The notes beneath the pieces were generated by a model. That model had not been told where the DNA came from. It did not search any database and saw only the letters and a program-made list of their open reading frames with translations. Positions 27,035 through 35,616 of a stretch of DNA of 47,529 nt are shown here, one piece after another. A program made the translations under genes and the position numbers. Each line of letters opens with the position of its first letter. Within the stretch, counting starts at the first letter, position 1. The DNA is from an uncultured Clostridia bacterium (GTDB taxonomy: Bacteria; Bacillota; Clostridia; TANB77; CAG-508), in the NCBI GenBank assembly GCA_947628715.1, contig CANRAW010000010.1, positions 1-47,529 of the forward strand, read 5' to 3'.

Positions 27035-27493
27035 GTGGAGAAAATAAAAATATACATAAAATCAATTTTGCTTCCTGTGATATTAGGTGCGATAGTTGGA
27101 ATTTTTATTTCTGAAGATGTAGAAATGTATAAAATGCTTGAAAAACCACCATTATCACCGCCAGCAATACTTTTTCCAATAGTGTGGACTATTCTTTATA
27201 CTTTAATGGGAATTTCACATGGAATTTTGAATTCAAAAAATTTAAGTACAAAAGAAACTGACTTTATTTATTATGCACAATTAATAGTAAATTTATTATG
27301 GCCTATAATATTTTTTACATTAAATTGGCAATTATTTGCATTTTTCTGGATAGTATTTTTAGATATATTAATTATAATTATGATTAGTACATTCTATGCA
27401 AAAGACAAAACGGCGGGATTATTGCAAATTCCATATCTAATATGGACGTTATTTGCTACATATCTAAATTTATCAATATATATTTTAAATTAG
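27035..27493 (+). CDS. TspO/MBR family protein
   Basis: This 152-residue protein has five hydrophobic helices and TspO signatures: a PPLSPPAILFPIVWTILYTLMG segment (broken here by helix 2), NLLWPIIFFTLNWQ and LIWTLFATYLNLSIYILN. TspO proteins bind porphyrins and related ligands and are linked to stress responses. The start is GTG at 27035 after AAGGGAGG. The usual C-terminal tryptophan-rich pattern is kept. A terminator follows. Confidence 0.92.
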   Translation: MEKIKIYIKSILLPVILGAIVGIFISEDVEMYKMLEKPPLSPPAILFPIVWTILYTLMGISHGILNSKNLSTKETDFIYYAQLIVNLLWPIIFFTLNWQLFAFFWIVFLDILIIIMISTFYAKDKTAGLLQIPYLIWTLFATYLNLSIYILN

Positions 27494-27498
27494 ATTTA

Positions 27499-27530
27499 TT
27501 GGCACAATTTAGATTTGTGCCAATTTTTAT
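27499..27530 (+). terminator. Rho-independent terminator
   Basis: Stem TTGGCACAA / TTGTGCCAA (27499-27507, 27515-27523), T-run. The remaining ~190 bp before umuC hold two more short hairpins (about 27539-27558 and 27616-27630) and no gene. Confidence 0.88.
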
Positions 27531-27657
27531 TGCATAGGAAAAATCGCAAGATTTTTCCGGAGCAACAAGGTTAAGTTACATTGATCTGTGCATATTTGCA
27601 AAGCAAAATGCACATGTGGCGAAGCCACTTTTCTTATAAAAAATATGCAAACAACTG

Positions 27658-27686
27658 TTTACAAATAGATATAAAAGTGATACAAT
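27658..27686 (+). promoter_or_regulatory. Promoter of the umuC-like gene
   Basis: TTTACA at 27658-27663 and TACAAT at 27681-27686, 17-bp spacer, 33 bp before the GTG start. I see no clear Gram-positive LexA box. Confidence 0.7.
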
Positions 27687-27719
27687 AAGAATAACTTAAT
27701 CAAGAAGGGGTGAATTTCT

Positions 27720-29189
27720 GTGAGCATATATTGTTGTATAGATTTAAAAAGTTTTTATGCTTCTGTTGAATGTAGGGAAAGAAACCTTGATGCACTTAGA
27801 ACAAACTTAGTTGTTGCAGATAAATCTCGAACGGAAAAAACTATATGCTTAGCAGTTAGCCCATCACTTAAGAGTTATGGCATACCAGGTAGAGCAAGAC
27901 TTTTTGAAGTTATACAAAAAGTAAATGAAATAAATCATGAAAGAAAATTTAAAGCAAAGAATCATGAATTTGTTGGCTCTTCTTATGACGACCTTGAGCT
28001 TAAAAAGAATCCTAATTTGCAATTAGATTATATAATTGCTCCTCCTAGGATGGCAAAATATATGAAATATAGTACAGAAATTTACAACATTTATTTAAAA
28101 TATGTTGCACCATTTGATATTTTTGCATATTCAATTGATGAGGTTTTTATTGATATTACTCCATATTTAAAAACAGCAAATATATCACCTAGAAAAATGA
28201 TTACAAACATAATATATGATGTATATAATACGACAGGAATAACGGCAACTGCTGGAATAGGAACTAATATGTATCTCGCAAAAATTGCCATGGATATAGG
28301 TGCAAAACATGTAAAACCAGATGCAAATGGTGTTAGAATAGCAGAATTAAACGAAATGTCATATAGAAAATTATTATGGAATCATAGACCATTAACAGAT
28401 TTTTGGCGAGTTGGGAAGGGATATGCCAAAAAGTTAGAGGCAAATAATATGTTTACTATGGGCGATGTCGCAAGATGTTCAGTAAACAATGAAGATTTAT
28501 TATATGATTTATTTGGTATAAATGCAGAGCTCCTTATCGACCATAGCTGGGGATATGAGCCATGTACAATGGAAGAAATAAAAAAATTTAGACCAGCAAC
28601 AAATAGCCTAAGTTCTGGACAGGTATTACATTGCCCATACAATTATGAGCAAACAAAGTTAATTGTACGAGAAATGACTGATTTATTGGTACTTAGTTTA
28701 GTAGAAAAACATTATGTTACAAATCAGCTTGTTTTGACAATAGGATATGATACAGAAAATATAACGAATAAGGTATATGATGGTGAAGTTACTATTGACC
28801 GTTATGGAAGAAAAATTCCAAAACATGCACATGGAACTATTAATTTAAAGGAAAGAACATCCTCTACTAGAGAAATTTTAGAAGCGATAGATACGTTATA
28901 TGAAAGAATTATTAATAAAGATTTATTAGTTAGAAGGGTAAATGTAGTTGCAAATAATTTAGTTAATGAAAACTATAAAAATGAACAAAATGAGCAAATG
29001 AGTTTATTTATAGATTATGAAAAAAAGAATAAAGAAGAGGAAAAAAGAAAATCTGAAAACAATTTACAACATGCAATTATAGATATAAAGAAAAAATATG
29101 GAAAAAATGCTGTTTTAAAGGGTATGAATCTTGAAAAAGATGGAACGACAATAGAAAGAAATTCACAGATAGGAGGACATAAGGAATAA
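27720..29189 (+). CDS. Y-family DNA polymerase (UmuC-like)
   Basis: This 489-residue protein starts with GTG after AGAAGGGG. It has the Y-family palm motifs CCIDLKSFYASVEC (first catalytic Asp) and YSIDEVFIDIT (Asp-Glu pair), then ATAGIGTNMYLAKIAMD and a little-finger domain (about 330-420). Members copy across damaged DNA. The insertion around residues 75-100 (FKAKNHEFVGSSYDD) fits the UvrX/UmuC group of Firmicutes. A YolD-like gene follows at once, the standard partner arrangement. Confidence 0.93.
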   Translation: MSIYCCIDLKSFYASVECRERNLDALRTNLVVADKSRTEKTICLAVSPSLKSYGIPGRARLFEVIQKVNEINHERKFKAKNHEFVGSSYDDLELKKNPNLQLDYIIAPPRMAKYMKYSTEIYNIYLKYVAPFDIFAYSIDEVFIDITPYLKTANISPRKMITNIIYDVYNTTGITATAGIGTNMYLAKIAMDIGAKHVKPDANGVRIAELNEMSYRKLLWNHRPLTDFWRVGKGYAKKLEANNMFTMGDVARCSVNNEDLLYDLFGINAELLIDHSWGYEPCTMEEIKKFRPATNSLSSGQVLHCPYNYEQTKLIVREMTDLLVLSLVEKHYVTNQLVLTIGYDTENITNKVYDGEVTIDRYGRKIPKHAHGTINLKERTSSTREILEAIDTLYERIINKDLLVRRVNVVANNLVNENYKNEQNEQMSLFIDYEKKNKEEEKRKSENNLQHAIIDIKKKYGKNAVLKGMNLEKDGTTIERNSQIGGHKE

Positions 29190-29400
29190 ATGGGAAAATA
29201 TGACGATATTATTAATTTACCACATCACGTATCCAAAAAGCATCCTAGGCTTAGTAAGGAGCAACGAGCAGCACAATTTGCACCTTTTGCTGCCTTGGTG
29301 GGATATGAAGATGCAATAAAAGAAATTGTAAAAGTGTCAGAAGAAAGTATGGAATTTCGGAGAAGAACTAGGAATTTTCTTTTCTATGGATGTAAAATAA
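29190..29400 (+). CDS. YolD-like protein, candidate C-GGN shift site
   Basis: The first 55 residues match the YolD-like family encoded after UmuC-type polymerases: YDDIINLPHHVSKKHPRLS, then RAAQFAPFAALVGYEDAIKE. An in-frame CGG occurs at 29358. Read normally the protein ends at 29414 (74 residues) with an Arg-rich tail; with the C skipped it ends at 29400 (69 residues) with an acidic tail, GEELGIFFSMDVK. The acidic tail suits the family better, but both tails are short and no conserved block decides. It begins one base after the umuC stop. Confidence 0.7.
29358..29361 (+). other. Candidate C-GGN +1 shift site in YolD-like gene
   Basis: Frame reads GAA TTT CGG AGA AGA; skipping C29358 gives GAA TTT GGA GAA GAA CTA GGA. 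It is the only in-frame CGG in the window where both readings give a plausible end. Confidence 0.5.
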
Positions 29401-29527
29401 CGAAAAATGATTAAATTTTAAGTGAAAAATAAGCAAAATATAAAAAAAGGCTACACAAAAGCAAGAAAATGTGGTATTATTTATAGGTAGTAGTTTTACT
29501 ATACTAAAAATAAAGGAGGAATTAACT

Positions 29528-30253
29528 ATGTCAGGACATTCAAAGTGGCATAATATCCAAGCTAAAAAGGGAAAAGCTGATGCAGCTCGTGGAAAAGTAT
29601 TTACAAAACTTGGTAGAGAATTATTAATTGCAGTAAAACAAGGAGGACCTGACCCTGCTGGTAATTCAAAATTGAAAGATGTAATAGCTAAATGTAAGGC
29701 AGCAAATATGCCTAATGATACAATAAATAGCGCTATAAAAAGAGCAGCTGGTGCTGGAAATAATGAAAACTATGAAGAAATAACTTATGAGGGATATGGA
29801 CCTAGCGGAGTTGCTATAATTGTAAACGCAACTACAGATAATAGAAATAGAACAGCAGCCGATGTAAGACACGTTTTTGATAAAGCAGGTGGTAGTCTTG
29901 GTACAACTGGTTGCGTATCATATATGTTCAATAGAAAAGGTGTTATTATAATTGAAAAAGAAAGTACGAATATGTCAGAAGATGATATAATGATGCTTGC
30001 TTTAGAGTGCGGAGCAGAAGACTTTTCAGCAGAAGACGAAATTTATGAAATAACAACTTCACCAGAAGACTTTTCAGCAGTTAGAGAAGGCTTAGAAGCT
30101 AAAGGATTAACTTTTGTAGAAGCATCTGTTCAAATGGTTCCAACAACTTATGTAGATTTAGACGAAAAAGATGCAGAGAAGATGGAAAGACTAATTGAAA
30201 GACTAGACGAATTAGATGATGTATCAGAAGTATTTCACAATTGGAACGAATAA
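29528..30253 (+). CDS. yebC: YebC/TACO1 family protein
   Basis: This 241-residue protein begins with the family signature GHSKWHNIQAKKGKADA, preceded by AAAGGAGG, so ATG 29528 is used rather than the longer frame from 29471. Other conserved strings are TKLGREL, GGPDPAGNSKL, YEGYGPSGVAIIV and RKGVIII. Members were described as transcriptional regulators and, for some, as ribosome-associated factors that relieve stalling. It stands alone, followed by a small RNA gene. Confidence 0.94.
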   Translation: MSGHSKWHNIQAKKGKADAARGKVFTKLGRELLIAVKQGGPDPAGNSKLKDVIAKCKAANMPNDTINSAIKRAAGAGNNENYEEITYEGYGPSGVAIIVNATTDNRNRTAADVRHVFDKAGGSLGTTGCVSYMFNRKGVIIIEKESTNMSEDDIMMLALECGAEDFSAEDEIYEITTSPEDFSAVREGLEAKGLTFVEASVQMVPTTYVDLDEKDAEKMERLIERLDELDDVSEVFHNWNE

Positions 30254-30265
30254 AATTTACATAAT

Positions 30266-30294
30266 TTGACATAATGTAAATTATGGTATATAAT
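30266..30294 (+). promoter_or_regulatory. Consensus sigma-A promoter of the small RNA gene
   Basis: TTGACA at 30266-30271 and TATAAT at 30289-30294 with a 17-bp spacer, an exact match to consensus; transcription should begin near 30301. Confidence 0.88.
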
Positions 30295-30300
30295 AATATA

Positions 30301-30432
30301 GTACATTTATGTTGCCAATGGGTGCACTACTTCAGATAGCTGGGGCAATAGCTTTGGCAAATGAGATTTCTTCTCTTATTTGGAGGCACTTAAAGGAAAG
30401 AGACTTGTCCTTATGGATGAGTCTCTTTTTTT
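30301..30432 (+). ncRNA. Small structured RNA, family unidentified
   Basis: A consensus promoter and a strong terminator define a transcript of about 130 nt with no reading frame. It can fold with a closing stem (TTTATG-TTGCC near 30307 with GGCACTTAAA near 30385) or with TTGCCAA/TTGGCAA (near 30313 and 30354), plus a hairpin AATGAGA/TCTTATT. A long closing stem with a large internal part recalls 6S RNA, but I cannot confirm that family. No riboswitch core that I know is visible, and the next gene lies 80 bp beyond the terminator. Confidence 0.7.
30397..30432 (+). terminator. Terminator of the small RNA gene
   Basis: AAAGAGACT / AGTCTCTTT arms (30397-30405, 30420-30428) with an inner GTCC/GGAT pairing, then eight T. 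Confidence 0.92.
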
Positions 30433-30472
30433 TCATGTTATAAAGTTTTTGTTCTAATAATATAATTTTAAG

Positions 30473-30480
30473 CATATATT
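30473..30480 (+). promoter_or_regulatory. Possible sigma-E -10 element of the spoIIIA operon
   Basis: CATATATT resembles the sigma-E -10 consensus (CATACAnT) and lies 33 bp before spoIIIAA; an AT-rich TAATAATATAAT block upstream could hold the -35. spoIIIA is known to be sigma-E controlled in Bacillus and Clostridium. Confidence 0.4.
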
Positions 30481-30512
30481 AATTATAGTAAACAAAAGAG
30501 AAAGGTTAAAAT

Positions 30513-31408
30513 ATGTTACAATTTCTAAATTTTTTTCCAAATTATATTTCCAAAATTATAGAAGAAAATATTAATAATGATATTCAAGACTTAGAAGAAA
30601 TAAGACTAAGACAAAATAGACCAATTATACTTAAATTTTCTAATAAGGAAACAGTTATAGATTATAGTATAAATGAAGAAGAAATATTAAGAATATTACA
30701 GATTATATGTGATAATTCTATATACGCATATCAAAAGCAAATATGCAATGGCTTTATAACTGTTAAACGGTGGACATAGAATAGGAATCGCAGGAGAGGT
30801 TGTAATTGAAAATGAAAAAGTAAAAAACATATCATACATATCAAGCCTAAACTTTAGAATAGCAAAAAATATAGATGGTGCATCAAATAACATATTAAAA
30901 TATATTATAAAAAGTGAAAATAATAGTGTATATAGTACATTAATTGTTGGACCTCCAGGAGCAGGAAAAACAACTATTTTAAAAGATATAGTTAAACAAA
31001 TCAGTAATGGAATAGAAAATATAAATTTTAAACGGAATAACTGTCGGAGTTGTAGATGAAAGAGGAGAAATTTCAGCAATGTATAAAGGAAATTTAGAAA
31101 ATGATTTAGGCATAAGAACTGATGTACTTAACAATGTAAAGAAAAATATCGGGATAGAAATGCTTGTTAGAAGCATGACACCAAAAGCTATTGTATCAGA
31201 CGAAATAGGAAATATAGAAGATATAAACGCAATAAATTATGCGCTTTGTTCAGGAGTTAAGGGAATATTTACAGCTCATGGTAGCTGTATAGAAAAACTT
31301 AAATCAAATCCAATTTTTAACAAAATGCTAGAATTAAATTTATTTGAAAAAATAATTTTTTTAGATGGAAACGAAAAAGGAAAAATTTTAAATATAGTTG
31401 ATTATTAA
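30513..31408 (+). CDS. spoIIIAA: Stage III sporulation protein AA (ATPase), two C-GGN shift sites
   Basis: Join 30513-30767, 30769-31032 and 31034-31408, skipping C30768 and C31033, gives 297 residues (B. subtilis 307). The parts carry EEIRLRQNRPI; GFITVK-GGHRIGIAGE; Walker A GPPGAGKTT; ITVGVVDERGEI (Walker B region); and IVSDEIGNIEDI. SpoIIIAA is the secretion-type ATPase powering the mother-cell side of the spoIIIA-spoIIQ channel. Three open fragments in the right order, each joined by the same C-GGN rule, are hard to explain as decay. Confidence 0.93.
30768..30771 (+). other. C-GGN +1 shift site 1 in spoIIIAA
   Basis: Frame reads GTT AAA CGG TGG ACA TAG (stop). Skipping C30768 gives GTT AAA GGT GGA CAT AGA ATA GGA, the conserved GGHRIG string. 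Confidence 0.92.
31033..31036 (+). other. C-GGN +1 shift site 2 in spoIIIAA
   Basis: Frame reads TTT AAA CGG AAT; skipping C31033 gives TTT AAA GGA ATA ACT GTC GGA GTT GTA GAT GAA, entering the conserved VVDERGE string. Confidence 0.92.
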
Positions 31409-31456
31409 AGTTCTAAAATAAAAAATCATGAATATATTATATGTATGGAGAATTTT

Positions 31457-31966
31457 ATGATAGTTATAAAATGGATAATTATGAGTTTAATATTTTCAAG
31501 CACTTCTATTTTAGGACTTGCAATGGCAAATAAGTACCGCTATAGAGTAAGAGATTTAAAAGAAATAAGAAGTATTTTAAATATAATAGAAACAAAAATG
31601 AAATATACTTATGAACCGCTTCCCCAAATATTTACAGATATATCCAAAAATTTTCAAGGTGAAACAGTAAATATATTCAAAACAGCAAATGAAAAAATGA
31701 GTGAATTATCAGCAGGAGAAGCATGGCATTATGCTCTTGAAAATACTCAAACTAATATGACAGAAGAAGATATTAAGACATTAGAAGTTTTAGAAAAAAT
31801 GTTAGGAAAAACAGATGTAGAAGGGCAAATAAGTGAAATTAATTTGAGTAAGAATTATATTGATGTACAAATAAAAAAGGCAGAAGAAGAACAAAGAAAA
31901 AATGAAAAGTTATATAAAAATCTAGGTGTAATTGTTGGAATTGCAATAGTTATTTTACTTATATAA
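31457..31966 (+). CDS. spoIIIAB: Stage III sporulation protein AB
   Basis: About 169 residues. ATG 31457 is chosen since TGGAG lies six bases upstream; ATG 31445 would overlap that site. An N-terminal helix (WIIMSLIFSSTSILGLAMA) precedes YRVRDLKEIRSILNIIETKM, typical of SpoIIIAB, with a C-terminal helix (LGVIVGIAIVILLI). The fold is related to type II secretion GspF-like membrane proteins. It follows spoIIIAA in the operon. Confidence 0.92.
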   Translation: MIVIKWIIMSLIFSSTSILGLAMANKYRYRVRDLKEIRSILNIIETKMKYTYEPLPQIFTDISKNFQGETVNIFKTANEKMSELSAGEAWHYALENTQTNMTEEDIKTLEVLEKMLGKTDVEGQISEINLSKNYIDVQIKKAEEEQRKNEKLYKNLGVIVGIAIVILLI

Positions 31967-31993
31967 TTATAAAGAAGTGGAGGCGAATATTAT

Positions 31994-32188
31994 TTGAGCA
32001 TTGATTTACTATTTAAAATTGCTGCAATAGGTATACTTGTTGCAGTATTACATCAAGTATTAGTTAGAGCAGGAAGAGAAGACCAAGCAATGATGACAAC
32101 TCTTGCAGGATTAGTTATAGTGCTTACAATGGTAATTCAAGAAATTAATACATTATTTAATACTGTAAGAACGATATTTGATTTATAA
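31994..32188 (+). CDS. spoIIIAC: Stage III sporulation protein AC
   Basis: This 64-residue membrane protein has two helices: LLFKIAAIGILVAVLHQVLV and MTTLAGLVIVLTMVIQEI, joined by RAGREDQA, the SpoIIIAC pattern. The start is TTG at 31994 after TGGAGG. It forms part of the membrane complex with AD, AE and AF in the mother cell. Confidence 0.92.
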   Translation: MSIDLLFKIAAIGILVAVLHQVLVRAGREDQAMMTTLAGLVIVLTMVIQEINTLFNTVRTIFDL

Positions 32189-32216
32189 ATAGGCCTCAAG
32201 GGAGGAAAAATTTAAT

Positions 32217-32603
32217 ATGGAAATTGTAAAAATTATAGGAATAGCACTTTCAGCAGTAATCATTACAATTATAGTAAAGCAATATAAACCAGAATTTGCT
32301 ATATACATATCTTTAATTGCTGGAGTATTAATTTTATTTTTAATAATGGACAAACTTTTCAGTATTGTCAATTTGTTAACAAATTTTGCAAATAAGGTAA
32401 ATGGAAGCAAAGAATTTTTAAAAATATTATTAAAGATTACAGGAATTGCATTTTTAACAGAATTTGCTGTGAGTGTGTGTAAAGATGCAGGAGAAAATGC
32501 AATCGCTACAAAAGTTGATATAAGTGGGAAAGTCTTAATTATATCTATGTCTATTCCAATAATTTCTTCAATGTTAGAAACATTACTAAAGATTTTGCCT
32601 TAG
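32217..32603 (+). CDS. spoIIIAD: Stage III sporulation protein AD
   Basis: This 128-residue membrane protein has helices at about 5-18, 25-50 and 100-120, with YKPEFAIYISLIAGVLIL and GIAFLTEFAVSVCKDAGENA, the conserved SpoIIIAD core. AAGGGAGG precedes the ATG. No CGG occurs in the frame. Confidence 0.92.
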   Translation: MEIVKIIGIALSAVIITIIVKQYKPEFAIYISLIAGVLILFLIMDKLFSIVNLLTNFANKVNGSKEFLKILLKITGIAFLTEFAVSVCKDAGENAIATKVDISGKVLIISMSIPIISSMLETLLKILP

Positions 32604-32621
32604 AAAGGATAAAATAAACTT

Positions 32622-33773
32622 ATGAAAAAAGTGATATTTATAATATCATTTCTTCTAGCAATTGGATATTTTGGAAAAGTGTATGCTTTTGAAACAAACG
32701 AAATATTAAAAGAGCAAGAAGAAACATTTGGCATTTCAGAATTTATAAAAGAATCAGAAAAATATACAGAAGATACCTTTGAAGACATAGAACTAGACTC
32801 TTTATATAAAAATGCCTTAACAGGCAAAATAAACGGTTCCTTGATAGTAAAAGCAATATTGAATATTGCTGGAAAGGAAACACTTGGAACTATAAGGACG
32901 TTAGGATACATATTAATTATAATTATCATACATAGCTTGATAAAAAATATTAGCGATGGCACAGGGAATAATGAAATAGGTCAAATTACATATTATGTTC
33001 AATATATATTAATAGTTACACTTATAATGTCTAGCTTTTCGGAAACAATTATTTTAATTAAAGATACAGTAAATAACCTTGTAGGTTTTCTAAATTCATT
33101 ACTGCCAATACTTATTTCTCTTATGATAACGACAGGTAATATAGTCAGTGCTTCTGTAATAGAACCAGTTTTACTATTGATAATAACATTTATTGGAAAT
33201 AGTATATCTACAGTTTTACTTCCACTGATTTTAATTGGAACATCTCTCGGAATAATTTCAAAAATATCAGACAAGATACAAATAAACAAACTAGCAAAAT
33301 TCTTTAAATCAAGTGTAATATGGGTATTAGGAATAGTCTTAACAATATTTGTACGGAGTATTATCATTAGAAGGAGCATTGACAAGCAGTGTAGACCGGT
33401 ATAACTCTTAAAACAACAAAAGCAGTTGTTACATCTGCAATTCCAGTTGTTGGCAAATTATTAGGTGAAACGGTTGATGCAGTTCTTGGCTGTAGTAACA
33501 TATTAAAAAATGCAGTAGGCTTTGTACGGAATATTTATAGTAATTGCAATATGTATTACTCCAATATTAAAACTTGCGATTATGTCCATAAGTTTCAATC
33601 TTGTTTCAGCATTAAGCGAACCTATTGCAGATAAAAAAATAGTATCTGTTCTTGAACAAATAGGTGGTACATTTAAAGTGCTTCTTGGTATGCTGTGTAC
33701 AATTTCCGTTATGCTAATGATTGGTTTAACTTTGGTAATAAAAATTACGAACAGTGGGATGATGTATAGATGA
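32622..33773 (+). CDS. spoIIIAE: Stage III sporulation protein AE, three C-GGN shift sites
   Basis: Join 32622-33353, 33355-33396, 33398-33526 and 33528-33773, skipping C33354, C33397 and C33527, gives 382 residues (B. subtilis 399). It has a signal peptide (VIFIISFLLAIGYFGKVYAF) and many helices; the joined string TIFV-GVLSLEGALTSSVD-GITLKTTKA is the conserved SpoIIIAE core. Removal of any single C alone would leave the frame broken, so three independent equal events are required. Its stop overlaps the spoIIIAF start (ATGA). Confidence 0.93.
33354..33357 (+). other. C-GGN +1 shift site 1 in spoIIIAE
   Basis: Frame reads TTT GTA CGG AGT; skipping C33354 gives TTT GTA GGA GTA TTA TCA TTA GAA GGA. 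Confidence 0.92.
33397..33400 (+). other. C-GGN +1 shift site 2 in spoIIIAE
   Basis: Frame reads GTA GAC CGG TAT AAC TCT TAA (stop); skipping C33397 gives GTA GAC GGT ATA ACT CTT AAA ACA. Confidence 0.92.
33527..33530 (+). other. C-GGN +1 shift site 3 in spoIIIAE
   Basis: Frame reads TTT GTA CGG AAT; skipping C33527 gives TTT GTA GGA ATA TTT ATA GTA ATT GCA, a membrane helix. Confidence 0.92.
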
Positions 33774-34324
33774 TAAGTTATATTAGTTCATGGGCAGAAC
33801 AAGTTATAATTGCAGTAATAATTGGAACAATTCTGGAAATGATACTTCCAAATGGTAATTCTAAAAATTACATAAAAACATTAATTGGAATATATATATT
33901 ATATACAGTAATTTCACCGGTAATTACTCTAGCAGTTGGAAAAGATTTGAAAATAGATTATTCTGAATATGAAAAATATTTTAATACAAAAGTAGATTCT
34001 GATATATCTAATAACGCAATGGAAGATACTTTTAAAACAGAGATAAAAAAGCAAATGAAAAATGACATAGAAGAAATGGGATTTCATGTGAATAGTATTT
34101 CCATGAAATTAGATTTAGAAAATGGTTCAATTACAAAATTAGATTTATCAATAAGTAAGGATGGCAAAAAAAGTGATAATGAAATAGCTATAAATAAAAT
34201 AGAAATAGGCAAGTTAAAGGAAAGAGAAAATGATTTATCATTTCAAGAGATTGAGAAGATAAAAGAATTAATACAAAACAATTATGGAATTACTTATGAA
34301 GAAATATACATTAATTCAATATAA
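33770..34324 (+). CDS. spoIIIAF: Stage III sporulation protein AF
   Basis: This 184-residue protein has two N-terminal helices (QVIIAVIIGTILEMILP and IKTLIGIYILYTVISPVI), the SpoIIIAF signature, then a soluble domain with acidic and basic helices. Its ATG overlaps the spoIIIAE stop by four bases, indicating coupled translation. No CGG occurs in frame. Confidence 0.9.
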   Translation: MISYISSWAEQVIIAVIIGTILEMILPNGNSKNYIKTLIGIYILYTVISPVITLAVGKDLKIDYSEYEKYFNTKVDSDISNNAMEDTFKTEIKKQMKNDIEEMGFHVNSISMKLDLENGSITKLDLSISKDGKKSDNEIAINKIEIGKLKERENDLSFQEIEKIKELIQNNYGITYEEIYINSI

Positions 34325-34340
34325 GGAGGAAATTTAATCT

Positions 34341-34965
34341 ATGATTAAGGAACAAATGAATAAATTAAAAAATAAATTTTTTAGTAAAAATTCTGAGGAA
34401 AATCCCAAAAAAGACAAAAAGAAAATCGAAAACCTAGTTGTGTTTTTAATTGTTTTGATTGTAACATTAATTGCAATAAATACTATACTAAAAGAAGATA
34501 AAAAAGAAAAAAATAATTATGATAGTTTGTATAAAGAATTAGCACAGAATACGGAAGGAAAAGAAAAGATAACAGATGGAACAGATTTAGAACAAAAAAT
34601 TGCAAGTATTTTAAGCACGATGGCAGGCGTACGGGAAAGTAAATGTTTTAGTTACATATTCACAGTCAAGTGAAGTTATTGCAATGTATAATGAAAATAA
34701 TACTGTATCTAATGTATCTGAAACTGATTCAGAGGGAGGAAGTAGAACATCAAATGAAGAAAAAGTCAGCAAAGAAGTAATTTTTACTGAAGAAGGGGGA
34801 GTCAATATTCCAGCAACAAAAACTATTGTAAATCCTAAAATAGAAGGAGTCATTGTAACAGCTGAGGGAGCACAAGATGCTAATGTAAAAACAAATATAA
34901 TTTCAGCAGTAGAAGCAGTTACTGGCGTTCCGACTCATAAAGTTCAAGTATTTTCTATGAATTAA
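34341..34965 (+). CDS. spoIIIAG: Stage III sporulation protein AG, one C-GGN shift site
   Basis: Join 34341-34631 and 34633-34965, skipping C34632, gives 207 residues (B. subtilis 229). A membrane anchor (NLVVFLIVLIVTLIAINTI) precedes a ring-building domain: LEQKIASILSTMAGV-GKVNVLVTYSQS, then GVNIPATKTIVNPKIEGVIVTAEGA and AVTGVPTHKVQVFSM, conserved in SpoIIIAG. The shift falls in the middle of the GVGKV string common to the family. Confidence 0.92.
34632..34635 (+). other. C-GGN +1 shift site in spoIIIAG
   Basis: Frame reads GGC GTA CGG GAA; skipping C34632 gives GGC GTA GGG AAA GTA AAT GTT, the conserved GVGKVNV string. Confidence 0.92.
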
Positions 34966-34984
34966 AAAGAAAGGAAGAGTTTTT

Positions 34985-35603
34985 ATGAAGATTTTAAAGA
35001 AAAATCAACTCGCTATTTTAGTTATTTCTCTTATGCTGATTACAGCAGGATATCTTAATTATGATGCGTCTTTAGTCCATAATAATCGGAGAAGCATTAG
35101 AAGTAAATGGAGAGGGAACAGAAGTAGCTTCAATTGGTGATGCAGAGCTTGTAAATGCAAATATAGTAGAGGATACAAGCAATATGCAGGAAGAGACAAA
35201 AGATAATACAATTAGTGAGGAAGAACAAAAAATAGAAGAAACTAATACAAATGCAGAAACAGATTATTTTACAACATCAAAACTTGAGAGAAATATTATG
35301 TATTCACAAATGATAGAAAGGTATCAAGAAATATTAAATAGCTCAAGTGAATTAACTACGGCAAAAACTGTTGCACAAGAAGAGATTAATAAAATAAATT
35401 CTATTCAAAATGCTATAATGATTACCGAAAATTTATTAAAAACCAAAGGCTTTGAAAATAGCGTAATATTTGTAAATGGGGAAAGTGTAAGCGTAATAAT
35501 TGGAAAGGAAAAACTTGAAAATCAAGAAGTTGCACAAATACAAAACATAATTTCAAGAGAGCTAAATGCAAACGTAGAAAATATACATATATCTTTAAAA
35601 TAA
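34985..35603 (+). CDS. spoIIIAH: Stage III sporulation protein AH, one C-GGN shift site
   Basis: Join 34985-35086 and 35088-35603, skipping C35087, gives 205 residues (B. subtilis 218). It starts MKILKKNQLAILVISLMLIT and continues AGYLNYD, the SpoIIIAH N-terminal anchor pattern, and ends with the ring domain containing RYQEILNSSSELTTAKTVAQ and NSVIFVNGESVSVII. It is the mother-cell half of the SpoIIQ-AH channel. Without the shift only the ~34-residue anchor is made before the frame changes. GAAAGGAAG precedes the ATG. Confidence 0.92.
35087..35090 (+). other. C-GGN +1 shift site in spoIIIAH
   Basis: Frame reads AAT AAT CGG AGA; skipping C35087 gives AAT AAT GGA GAA GCA TTA GAA GTA, continuing to the ring domain. 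Confidence 0.9.
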
Positions 35604-35616
35604 TTTTTTAACTAAA

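Noticed and set aside
30301-30432. The small RNA as a riboswitch for spoIIIAA
   Set aside because: It has its own terminator 80 bp before the gene, no alternative anti-terminator is evident and no known riboswitch core is seen.
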